This document shows positions 1-6,277 of a stretch of DNA of 13,122 bases, in pieces; position 1 is the stretch's first letter; each line of letters opens with the position of its first letter. The notes below the pieces were generated by a model. The model was not told the origin of the DNA and did not search any database. It worked only from the letters and a program-made list of their open reading frames with translations. This DNA comes from Bacillota bacterium (GTDB taxonomy: Bacteria; Bacillota; Bacilli; Bacillales_B; DSM-18226), in assembly GCA_030705665.1 (NCBI GenBank), contig JAUZQA010000045.1, positions 1 to 13,122 of the forward strand, given 5' to 3'. The position numbers were made by a program, and so were the translations under genes.

Positions 1-585
1 ATATTTACTGCTAATGAATCTGCTGCAGTAGCTGTTTTGTATGCGTTTATCATTACAACTTTCGTATTTAAAGAAATGACGTTTAAAAAGGGAATTGAGA
101 TTTTCGTTGAAACATTTAAAAAACTGGCTGTAGTCTTGTTTCTAATCTCTGCGTCAGCAGCATTCTCATTTTTTATGTCTGTTTTAAATGTTCCGGATAT
201 GATTTTCCATGGAATGCAAAGCGTTTCGCATAATAAATATGTTCTTCTCATTATGATGAATATTTTCTTGCTTCTTTTGGGACTTATTATGGACATGGCT
301 CCAATCATTTTGGTTGCGACACCAATCATGTTGCCTCTAGTTACACAAGTTGGAATGGATCCAGTTCAGTTCGGAATTATTTTAATGTTAAACTTAGGTA
401 TTGGATTAATCCACCCACCAATAGGAAGCGCTCTATTTGTAGGCTGTTCTATCGGCGGTATCTCGATGGAAAAATCTTTTGTGGCAATGCTGCCGCTTCT
501 TGGTATTATGCTCGTAGTGCTCCTTGTTATCACATATGTGCCTGGAGTTGCAATGTTCTTACCGCATTTAATGGGAGCCCGCTAA
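1..585 (+). CDS. TRAP transporter large permease (DctM family), 3' end only
   Basis: The reading frame is open from base 1 and ends with TAA at 583-585, so 194 C-terminal residues are visible and the start lies outside the window. The protein is the large membrane subunit of a tripartite ATP-independent periplasmic (TRAP) transporter, which moves C4-dicarboxylates, sialic acid or other organic acids with Na+ using a binding protein and a small membrane subunit. Visible family marks are the opening FTANESAAVAV, several hydrophobic segments, the loop LIMDMAPIILVATPIMLPL, and the segment GIGLIHPPIGSALFVG followed by GGISMEKS, which matches the DctM C-terminal half. The substrate cannot be told from this end. 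The partner subunits are expected upstream, outside the window. A hairpin at 651-692 closes the unit. Confidence 0.93.
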   Translation: MFTANESAAVAVLYAFIITTFVFKEMTFKKGIEIFVETFKKLAVVLFLISASAAFSFFMSVLNVPDMIFHGMQSVSHNKYVLLIMMNIFLLLLGLIMDMAPIILVATPIMLPLVTQVGMDPVQFGIILMLNLGIGLIHPPIGSALFVGCSIGGISMEKSFVAMLPLLGIMLVVLLVITYVPGVAMFLPHLMGAR

Positions 586-650
586 CGAAGCAGTGGAGAA
601 AATGTGAAAACAAAGCCTAATATAGGGTTTAGCAATAAATGAAAAAGCGC

Positions 651-692
651 AAAATGCCTTTCCTGAATTCAATTCAGGAAAGGCATTTTTTT
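651..692. terminator. Bidirectional terminator between TRAP permease and antiporter
   Basis: A near-perfect inverted repeat has arms at 651-668 and 672-689 (18 bp, core TTTCCTGAAT) around a 3-nt loop. It is followed by a T run on the plus strand, and on the minus strand by TTTT, then GCGC and TTTTT. It lies between two convergent genes and probably serves both. Confidence 0.9.
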
Positions 693-711
693 ATCAAATG
701 AGAAGAGAGGT

Positions 712-2220
712 TTATTTCAGAAAGAAGGACATTATGCCAAACGCTACTGTGCTAATACCAGCAGCAATTAGTGCCGGCTTCAATTTCGTCCGTGAATATT
801 CGATGACAGGCAGCTCCAGAATCGTACAAAGTGTTACCGAATTATCGCTTAATGGTGAGGCAAATGCCCCAAATGTACCACTGGCAAAGACAGCCCCGAT
901 GACAAGAAGGATATTACCGCCAGTATGGTGCGCAAGGGTAACGCCAAGTGGCATTAGCAGTCCCCATGTTCCCCATGAAGAACCGATGAAGTATGAAATT
1001 AAGGCACCAATAAGAAACAAGACAGGAGCAACAAAAAAATGAGGGATCCATCCGACAACATGACTTGTAATAAACCTTGAAAAGCCTAAATCTTCTGAAA
1101 CAGCCGATACCCCCCATATTAAACCAAGCATCAAAATAACGCTCATTAGGTTGTTGCCGCCTTTTACAAATTGAGTGAAAAGCTTATCAATAGGGAACCT
1201 TTGAACGAGAAAAAAAGAAAGTGTAACAATCAGTGTAATCAACAAGGATTCAAGCATTACGCCAAGCGCATCAGCACGAATAAAGGCATCTAAAAAACTG
1301 GAAGCCTTATCATGTCCATCCCACCAACTAAGAAAGAGGGTGAGCAAAAGTACAAGGGAAAGCGGGAGGATGAAGTTCCATGGCTTATTTGGTACCTGCT
1401 CTTCCTCATGCTGTGAGAAGTGCCGATCTTTTTCTCCATGCTGCCCAATTGAATGTAAATATTTTGATTGTTTTGTTGGTAAGGTTACTTCAGCTGCAGC
1501 CTCCATTGCTAAGTTTGGCTGAAAGAAATGGTTTCTTTCTTTAACTAACCTGGTTGATTCTTTTTTTAGTTTTTTTTCAGAGTGTTTAAAAAAACTATAA
1601 TAGATTCCTAACAAAATGATAGAAAAAGAGAAAAAGTTGAAGGGGATGCTTTTTACATAAACAGCATATGCCGCTTGATGGATTCCAACATTGCTTAATG
1701 CCATATGAATAACGGAAACCATATAGCCGACAAAGGCTGTAGCCAATGGGATTAAACCCACCACTGGGTTTGATGTTACTTCAATAGTAAAACCAAGTTC
1801 TTCGGCAGGCAGTTTAAGCTTTTTTTGTAAAGCCTTCAAAATGGGTGCAATCGTGACGATTCGAAAATCGGGGTCACTAAATGTTACCATCGTTGAAAAC
1901 CAAGTCAAGAGCAGTGCGCTTCTTTTGGTTTTAACTTTTTTGCTTACTAAATGGACGAATCCATTAATCCCGCCGGCAAATTCTACAATGCTAATTAATC
2001 CCCCGAAGACATAAAGAAAGATGATAATACGGATATTACTTGACTGAACCAAGTTGTTTACCAAATATGAAAGCATGGTTTTTATTCCGCCAAGTAGAGA
2101 AGGGTCTTTTAAATAACTTCCTACTAACAGGGCAGCAAATAATCCTGGAAGAACTTGTCTAGTCCAGATAGACAATGGAATCACCATTAGAAAAGGCAGT
2201 AATGACCACCAGCCGCTCAT
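712..2220 (-). CDS. Na+/H+ antiporter, NhaC family
   Basis: A 502-residue integral membrane protein with about ten or more hydrophobic segments in two halves, separated by a long charged cytoplasmic-type loop at about 212-281. The C-terminal half has the signatures of the NhaC-type Na_H_antiporter domain: GSSWGTWGLLMPLG at 412-425 and FASPLSDNSVT at 453-463. The matching element in the N-terminal half, FSDPDFRIVTIAPI at 114-127, sits where NhaC proteins usually have an acidic DDYF-like motif. Such proteins exchange Na+ for protons, and some relatives (MleN) couple this to malate/lactate exchange; the ion and partner here are not known. The ATG at 2220 is set by AGGAGG at 2228-2233, 7 nt upstream. 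The gene appears monocistronic, with hairpins on both sides. Confidence 0.88.
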   Translation of the reverse strand: MSGWWSLLPFLMVIPLSIWTRQVLPGLFAALLVGSYLKDPSLLGGIKTMLSYLVNNLVQSSNIRIIIFLYVFGGLISIVEFAGGINGFVHLVSKKVKTKRSALLLTWFSTMVTFSDPDFRIVTIAPILKALQKKLKLPAEELGFTIEVTSNPVVGLIPLATAFVGYMVSVIHMALSNVGIHQAAYAVYVKSIPFNFFSFSIILLGIYYSFFKHSEKKLKKESTRLVKERNHFFQPNLAMEAAAEVTLPTKQSKYLHSIGQHGEKDRHFSQHEEEQVPNKPWNFILPLSLVLLLTLFLSWWDGHDKASSFLDAFIRADALGVMLESLLITLIVTLSFFLVQRFPIDKLFTQFVKGGNNLMSVILMLGLIWGVSAVSEDLGFSRFITSHVVGWIPHFFVAPVLFLIGALISYFIGSSWGTWGLLMPLGVTLAHHTGGNILLVIGAVFASGTFGAFASPLSDNSVTLCTILELPVIEYSRTKLKPALIAAGISTVAFGIMSFFLK

Positions 2221-2300
2221 TAAAAATCCTCCTCTCTTTATTGCTATTGCATATTGTAGATGTATTTTATCCTAACCTGCCTAAATAATTTATAAAAAAG

Positions 2301-2328
2301 AAAACTCGTCAAAAATGACGAGTTTTTT
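2301..2328. terminator. Terminator after the YcxB-family gene
   Basis: An 11-bp perfect stem has arms at 2301-2311 (AAAACTCGTCA) and 2316-2326, with an AAAA/TTTT loop. On the minus strand the stem is followed by CTTTTTT, so it ends transcription of the gene at 2374-2877 before the antiporter gene. The plus strand also has a T6 run. Confidence 0.85.
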
Positions 2329-2373
2329 GAGGGCTGTATTAAATTTGGCTGTAATATAATTTAATATCCTCTT

Positions 2374-2877
2374 TTAATGCATTTTTTTCTCGATAAATTC
2401 CCTTACCCTTTGGGTATCTTCCACATCTTTTTTCGGGATAATATAGGCGGAAACGGACGTTTTGAATAAATAAAAACAAGCTGAATCTTCTTCGAATGAA
2501 AGGACATCTGACCAATTGACCATTTCTTTCCCTAAAACCGTTTTTCCGGTAAAGAAATCCTTGGCCAATGCATATTGATAATCGCCAAGGATGTGCGCAT
2601 TTTTCTTCAATTCTTTTTTTGCCTTGCGTGCGGCATAGTTGAAAAAGTATCTCGGATATAATAGAACCCAAAGTACACTTAACGTCAGCATCACACAAAA
2701 GGCGGCTATTGTTGGAAGATGTGCATATTTTGAAAAAGGTACGGAAAGAAACAGAAAAATAAGAACAGGGGCGTACCGCTGCTGTCTGAAAGCCTTTTGG
2801 TATTTAGGGTTCCTGCGAACCATATGTAAATTAAAAGCCACAAACTCGGTTTCAGTTATACTGCATTTTAGTTCCAT
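2374..2877 (-). CDS. YcxB-family membrane protein
   Basis: A 167-residue protein of the YcxB family, whose function is unknown. It starts with a short polar N-terminus, then two adjacent hydrophobic segments at about 35-52 and 56-76. A C-terminal cytosolic-type domain follows at about 98-163, with family marks such as VNWSDVLSFEEDSACFYLF and then AYIIPKKDV, the W...E...YLF...IIPK pattern of the YcxB-like C-terminal domain. The ATG at 2877 has GAGG at 2890-2893, about 12 nt upstream, a somewhat long spacing; no better start is visible. It is divergent from the secreted repeat protein at 3090 and separated from the antiporter gene by a hairpin, so it is probably a single-gene unit. Confidence 0.82.
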   Translation of the reverse strand: MELKCSITETEFVAFNLHMVRRNPKYQKAFRQQRYAPVLIFLFLSVPFSKYAHLPTIAAFCVMLTLSVLWVLLYPRYFFNYAARKAKKELKKNAHILGDYQYALAKDFFTGKTVLGKEMVNWSDVLSFEEDSACFYLFKTSVSAYIIPKKDVEDTQRVREFIEKKMH

Positions 2878-2912
2878 TTTATGTTTTTACCTCGCTGATT
2901 TTATCTTTACTT

Positions 2913-2941
2913 ATTATCTGATATTTTTGCTGTATAGTAAA
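2913..2941 (-). promoter_or_regulatory. Candidate sigma-A promoter of the YcxB-family gene
   Basis: On the minus strand, TTTACT (2941-2936) is followed after 17 bp by GATAAT (2918-2913). The transcript would start about 30 nt before the ATG. Each element is imperfect, so this is a candidate only. Confidence 0.4.
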
Positions 2942-3002
2942 GCCGTTGTAGAGGCTTACCTTGGGAAAGGTGATTTTACTTTTTCGACTCTTATAAGCAA
3001 AC

Positions 3003-3060
3003 TTTAACAGTTTGTTAACAATTTGGTAATAATTTACGGACATCCTAGTTTTTGTAAAAT
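3003..3060 (+). promoter_or_regulatory. Promoter of the secreted repeat protein with 11-bp phased boxes (PhoP/WalR-like)
   Basis: TTAACA occurs at 3004-3009 and 3015-3020, and a weaker GTAATA at 3026-3031, giving exact 11-bp steps. Read in another register, the same DNA gives TGTTAA at 3013 and TGGTAA at 3024, close to a WalR (YycF) TGTWAH-N5-TGTWAH site. Next to the boxes are a candidate -35 TTTACG (3033-3038), 16 bp, and -10 TAAAAT (3055-3060). Tandem half-sites one helical turn apart, just upstream of a -35, are typical of OmpR-family activators such as PhoP and WalR. Which regulator binds is inference. Confidence 0.5.
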
Positions 3061-3089
3061 CAAATATTAATCTTTAGGAGGAATTTGTG

Positions 3090-3830
3090 ATGAAAAGGAT
3101 GTCTTTTATTAACCTTTTGGCGGCAGCTATACTATTTGTAAGTGTTGGTTCAGTCCATGCATTTGCCGCAAATAGCGAAAATGCAAATCCTTATTCAGGA
3201 CATGGTCAATATAGCCATAAAGGGCATTTTGAACAAGACCCGGAGCTGATTAAAAAGGAAGCAGCCCAGCTCGGGATTCAAACAGATGGGAAAGATACAA
3301 ACAGTCTAGTTAAAGAAATAAGGGAAGCAAGAATTAAGAAGAAGGCTGAATCCCTTGGCATTGATACAAAGGGAAAAGATTTGCAGACTATTATTAATGA
3401 AGTAAGGCTGACAATGATAAAACAAAAAGCGAAGGAACTGGGGATTAAAACAGATGGTAAGGATGCCCAGACTTTATTCACTGAGGTTCGGGAAGCTATG
3501 ATTAAAAAAGATGCTAAGAAGTTAGGAATTTCAACAGAGGGAAAGAGTATACAAAACCTGTCCAAAGAAGTGTTGGAAACTAAGGTCAAGAAAGAAGCCC
3601 AAGCCATTGGTATTTCGATAAATAATAAAAGTATCCGAGAGCTGGCACATGAGGTAAGAGAAAAAAGAATTGTTCAGGCTGCAAAAGAATTAGGAATAAA
3701 TACACAGGGGAAGACAACACACGAAATCTTTAAAGAAATTATGCAGAATCACGGGGACAAGGTGAAAGAGTTAAATTTATTTCCTAAGGAGAATTTGAAA
3801 TTTTATTTTTTAGACAAGCCAAAAAACTAA
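3090..3830 (+). CDS. Secreted protein with six tandem 28-residue LGI-T-GK repeats
   Basis: A 246-residue protein of unknown function. Residues 1-26 form a signal peptide: basic start MKRM, a hydrophobic core, and signal-peptidase-I-like sites VHA and AFA. A short His/Gly/Ser-rich linker follows to about residue 50. Then come six units of exactly 28 residues (about 53-220), with LGI or IGI at 61, 89, 117, 145, 173 and 201. The consensus is I-K-x-x-A-x-x-L-G-I-x-T-x-G-K, four variable residues, L-x-x-E-V-R-E. Each unit is predicted as helix, glycine turn, helix, and resembles a SAP/HeH helix-extended-loop-helix motif. The units are Lys/Glu rich with no cysteines. No catalytic motif, LPXTG or wall-binding domain is seen. 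The ATG at 3090 is preferred to the GTG at 3087, because AGGAGG (3076-3081) then has 8-nt spacing. Confidence 0.85.
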   Translation: MKRMSFINLLAAAILFVSVGSVHAFAANSENANPYSGHGQYSHKGHFEQDPELIKKEAAQLGIQTDGKDTNSLVKEIREARIKKKAESLGIDTKGKDLQTIINEVRLTMIKQKAKELGIKTDGKDAQTLFTEVREAMIKKDAKKLGISTEGKSIQNLSKEVLETKVKKEAQAIGISINNKSIRELAHEVREKRIVQAAKELGINTQGKTTHEIFKEIMQNHGDKVKELNLFPKENLKFYFLDKPKN

Positions 3831-3833
3831 ATG

Positions 3834-3873
3834 AAAAAAGAAGGTTCTTAAGAGTCCAATCTTAAGAACCTTC
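3834..3873 (-). terminator. Terminator of the two-component operon, overlapping the kinase stop codon
   Basis: A 14-bp perfect stem has arms at 3840-3853 and 3860-3873 (GAAGGTTCTTAAGA on the minus strand) and a 6-nt loop. It is followed on the minus strand by TTTTTT (3839-3834). The arm contains the last codons and the TAA (3864-3862) of the kinase gene. In the plus direction the T tract is poor, so it acts mainly on the kinase transcript, although it may also stop the convergent repeat-protein gene. Confidence 0.88.
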
Positions 3874-5391
3874 TACAATATTATTTTTTAATGGAAAAGA
3901 AACGCGAAAAACGGTTCCTTTTCCGACTTGGCTGTCAACATCGATTCTTCCACCATGTGCATCTGCAATTGATTTACTTATTGCCAGACCAAGTCCGGCA
4001 CCGCCATGCTGTCTTGTACGGGAGGGGTCGGCTCGATAAAAACGGTCGAATAAATGTGGTAAATGTTCAGGGTCAATCCCTAGTCCGTTATCTTCAATTG
4101 AAAGTGCTGCATTTTGATTCGAAGCCGCTAGATTTAGACGAATCCAGCCTTTTTCAGGGTCTGTATGCTGGACAGCATTATTAAACAAGTTTAAGATTAT
4201 TTGTTTAATCTTATCAGCCTCAAAATCCCCAATTATTCCCTCAGTAAGATCAACATCAACTTTTCGGTTACCGGCAATGACATGAAGCTGCGGAACCATC
4301 TCCCTCACTAATTCAGAAAGGTTGACACTTGATACTTGTAACTTGGGGGTCTGATCCATCTTAGTTAAAAATAACAAATCCTCTACTAATTTTATAATCC
4401 GTTTTGACTCACCCTGCATACTGTTAAGAGCTTTCAACAGTTGTTCAGGACGATTCGCGGCACCCCTTAACAGGACTTCAACAAAACCATTGATAGAAGT
4501 CAGTGGGGTTCTTAATTCATGGGAGGCATCAGCAATAAAACGCCGCATTTGCTCTTTCGTTTCTCTTTCATACTCGAAGGATACTTCCAATCTCTCCAAC
4601 ATTCCATTAAAGGATTGGGCCAAACGGTCAATTTCTTCTTGCCCCTGTTCCACAGGCAGGCGCTCTGCTAAATTGCCGGCATTCGTTTTCTTCACAGCGT
4701 CCACTATTTTTGATAATGGAATGAGCGTATTTTTGAGAACCCGCAAATAAATAACAAGTCCTGCTGATAGAGCAAGAACTGATAGGATGATAAAAATTAA
4801 CAATTGCTGAAGAAGAACATGCTGGAGGGAAGCGGTGCTAATGCCCATTTGCAAAATACCACTCACATTATTTTGATTTTGGTCAGGCTGCCCGTGTACC
4901 GGTTTAAAAACAATTAATTGCTGTACTCCTTTGGCATTATCAGCGATCTCATATTTTGCATGCTTTTTATTGGAAAAATTCGTTGACAGTTTTACGTAAT
5001 CACTCATTGAGAGTTTTGGGGCTTGCAGACTGTCATTACCTAAAAGATCGCTAAAACCTCCATCTTGGTCAATATAAGCTAAGGAAATATCCTGCAAAAA
5101 AAAGACTTTGTTTTGATCATGTGAAGGTTGATTCTGCACATTATTATCCCGCGGAGAAAAAAATGGTCCAACATCCCCAAATGTTCCAATATCTCTCGGT
5201 AAAGACATCAACTTTGAATTCAACGTGTCTGCTTCGTTCTGGTAAAGAAAGTCTTTCATAACAAAGTACTGCAGCAATCCGATTGCAAGCAGAATAAACG
5301 CCAATATAAATAATGTTCTTGCCAACAGCTGATAGCGTAATGAATAAGGGAAAAATAGTTTTTGAAAAAATGAATACCTTCTCTTTTTCAT
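3862..5391 (-). CDS. Sensor histidine kinase (HAMP, HisKA, HATPase_c)
   Basis: A 509-residue membrane sensor of a two-component system. Transmembrane segment 1 lies at about 23-45, an extracytoplasmic region of about 150 residues without a domain I recognise follows, and transmembrane segment 2 is at about 195-217. A HAMP linker follows at about 217-270. The HisKA helix contains FIADASHELRTPL, with phosphoacceptor His291. The ATP-binding domain (about 392-501) has an N box NLFNNAVQHT (401-410), a G1 box DNGLGI (434-439), an F box FDRFYRAD (448-455) and a G2 box GGAGLGLA (463-470), so all catalytic elements are intact. It should autophosphorylate and pass phosphate to the regulator encoded just upstream. 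The ATG at 5391 overlaps the regulator stop by 4 bp (ATGA), indicating translational coupling. The stimulus is unknown. Confidence 0.95.
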   Translation of the reverse strand: MKKRRYSFFQKLFFPYSLRYQLLARTLFILAFILLAIGLLQYFVMKDFLYQNEADTLNSKLMSLPRDIGTFGDVGPFFSPRDNNVQNQPSHDQNKVFFLQDISLAYIDQDGGFSDLLGNDSLQAPKLSMSDYVKLSTNFSNKKHAKYEIADNAKGVQQLIVFKPVHGQPDQNQNNVSGILQMGISTASLQHVLLQQLLIFIILSVLALSAGLVIYLRVLKNTLIPLSKIVDAVKKTNAGNLAERLPVEQGQEEIDRLAQSFNGMLERLEVSFEYERETKEQMRRFIADASHELRTPLTSINGFVEVLLRGAANRPEQLLKALNSMQGESKRIIKLVEDLLFLTKMDQTPKLQVSSVNLSELVREMVPQLHVIAGNRKVDVDLTEGIIGDFEADKIKQIILNLFNNAVQHTDPEKGWIRLNLAASNQNAALSIEDNGLGIDPEHLPHLFDRFYRADPSRTRQHGGAGLGLAISKSIADAHGGRIDVDSQVGKGTVFRVSFPLKNNIVEGS

Positions 5392-6074
5392 ATTAAGTCC
5401 ACCCTGTATCCAGATCCTCGAAGGGTACGGATAACCTGATGTTCTTTATCGTTCAACTTATCTCTTAATGAACGGATGTACACTTCAACGATGTTTTCTT
5501 CGCCTTGAAAATCATATCCCCATACCCGATCTAAGATCATGCCTTTACTCATGACAATTCCGTGATTCATAACCAAAAATTTAAGAAGTTCGTACTCGGT
5601 TGGTGACAGTTCCAATACCCTTTCGTTAAAAACAAATTCTTTTCTCCGATCATCCAGCTTAAACGGTCCGTACTTCACTTCGCTAAACAAATTAGGAAAT
5701 TGATTTCTCAAACGTGCCTGGATTCTTGCCAGCAATTCTTCGAAACTAAATGGTTTGATGACATAATCGTCTGCTCCAATCGTTAATCCCTTTACTCGAT
5801 CTTCCACTTCGTCTTTAGCTGTTAGCATGATAATGGAAGTTTGAGAGCCACTTTTTTTGAGCATCTTACACACTTCAAAACCGTCCATTCCTGGCATCAT
5901 GACATCTAGAATAGCGACATGCGGCTGAAATTCCTGTGCGATCGTAATGCCACTCATCCCATCAAGTGCGGTTTTAATTTCATATCCTTCATTCATCAAT
6001 CCCAATTCTAAAAATTGTAAAATATGTGGTTCGTCATCGACAAGTAAAATTCGTATTCCTCCCATTGAATTCAA
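5388..6074 (-). CDS. OmpR/PhoB-family response regulator
   Basis: A 228-residue DNA-binding response regulator (numbering from the TTG start). The receiver domain (about 7-120) has the acidic pair D13/D14, phosphoacceptor Asp57 in AILDVMMPGMDG, Thr85 and Lys107 in VIKPFSFEELLARI. The C-terminal winged helix (about 130-227) has LSPTEYELLKFLV, VWGYDF, VEVYIRSLRDKL and RTLRGSGYRV, typical of OmpR/PhoB. The start is chosen as TTG at 6074, because GGAGG (6087-6083) lies 8 nt before it. ATG at 6089 has no ribosome binding site, ATG at 6080 is too close to it and ATG at 6065 too far. It is first in an operon with the kinase. Phased TTCAG boxes in its promoter suggest autoregulation. Confidence 0.94.
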   Translation of the reverse strand: MNSMGGIRILLVDDEPHILQFLELGLMNEGYEIKTALDGMSGITIAQEFQPHVAILDVMMPGMDGFEVCKMLKKSGSQTSIIMLTAKDEVEDRVKGLTIGADDYVIKPFSFEELLARIQARLRNQFPNLFSEVKYGPFKLDDRRKEFVFNERVLELSPTEYELLKFLVMNHGIVMSKGMILDRVWGYDFQGEENIVEVYIRSLRDKLNDKEHQVIRTLRGSGYRVDLI

Positions 6075-6101
6075 GCCCATTACCTCCATTGTTTTCTAAA
6101 A

Positions 6102-6157
6102 ATAGTATCATATATAAAGCTGAAAATTACCTGAACGATGCCTGAATTTCAACTTAA
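6102..6157 (-). promoter_or_regulatory. Response regulator promoter with three or four phased TTCAG boxes
   Basis: On the plus strand CTGAA starts at 6120, 6131 and 6142, and a one-mismatch CTTAA at 6153, all in exact 11-bp steps; on the coding strand they read TTCAG. After the last box, 7 bp lead to TATGAT (6112-6107), a candidate -10. An alternative -10, TACTAT, is at 6107-6102. There is no good -35, which fits an activator-dependent promoter. Direct repeats one helical turn apart are the usual binding mode of OmpR-family regulators; binding by the adjacent regulator is inferred. Confidence 0.6.
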
Positions 6158-6208
6158 ATAATGCTTTTATCCAATATTATAAACCAGTTTGGAAAAAGAA
6201 AAATGATT

Positions 6209-6238
6209 TTCAGAAAACATTCAGTTCTGCGTTATAAT
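6209..6238 (+). promoter_or_regulatory. Promoter of the UvrC-like gene with two phased TTCAG boxes
   Basis: TTCAG occurs at 6209-6213 and 6220-6224 (11-bp step), then 8 bp, then a perfect TATAAT at 6233-6238. TTCAGA at 6209 could also serve as a weak -35 with an 18-bp spacer. The arrangement copies that of the divergent response regulator promoter, so both are probably controlled by the same protein. Confidence 0.6.
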
Positions 6239-6277
6239 GAATACGAATTTACTTTTTAAAAGGAAAGTGGAGACCCT

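Noticed and set aside
698..1042. Plus-strand open frame opposite the antiporter gene
   Set aside because: It lies wholly antisense to a well-supported NhaC gene, has no ribosome binding site of note and encodes low-complexity, non-family sequence. The same applies to the frames at 914-1117 and 1340-1522.
2339..2698. Minus-strand frame overlapping the YcxB-family gene in another phase
   Set aside because: It is an alternate frame of a recognised gene, has a Cys/Arg-rich composition and runs into the region before the terminator.
2639..3007. Plus-strand frame over the YcxB gene start and the divergent promoter region
   Set aside because: It is antisense to the YcxB gene and overlaps promoters; no start signal.
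3087..3830. The 84-bp periodic repeats of the secreted protein gene as a CRISPR-like or noncoding repeat array
   Set aside because: The period is an exact multiple of three, the frame is open throughout, and conservation is at the protein level, so it is a coding tandem repeat.
6225..6277. LexA (SOS) box before the UvrC-like gene
   Set aside because: I looked for CGAAC-N4-GTTCG-type sites because of the repair function and found none; only a stray CGAAT is present.
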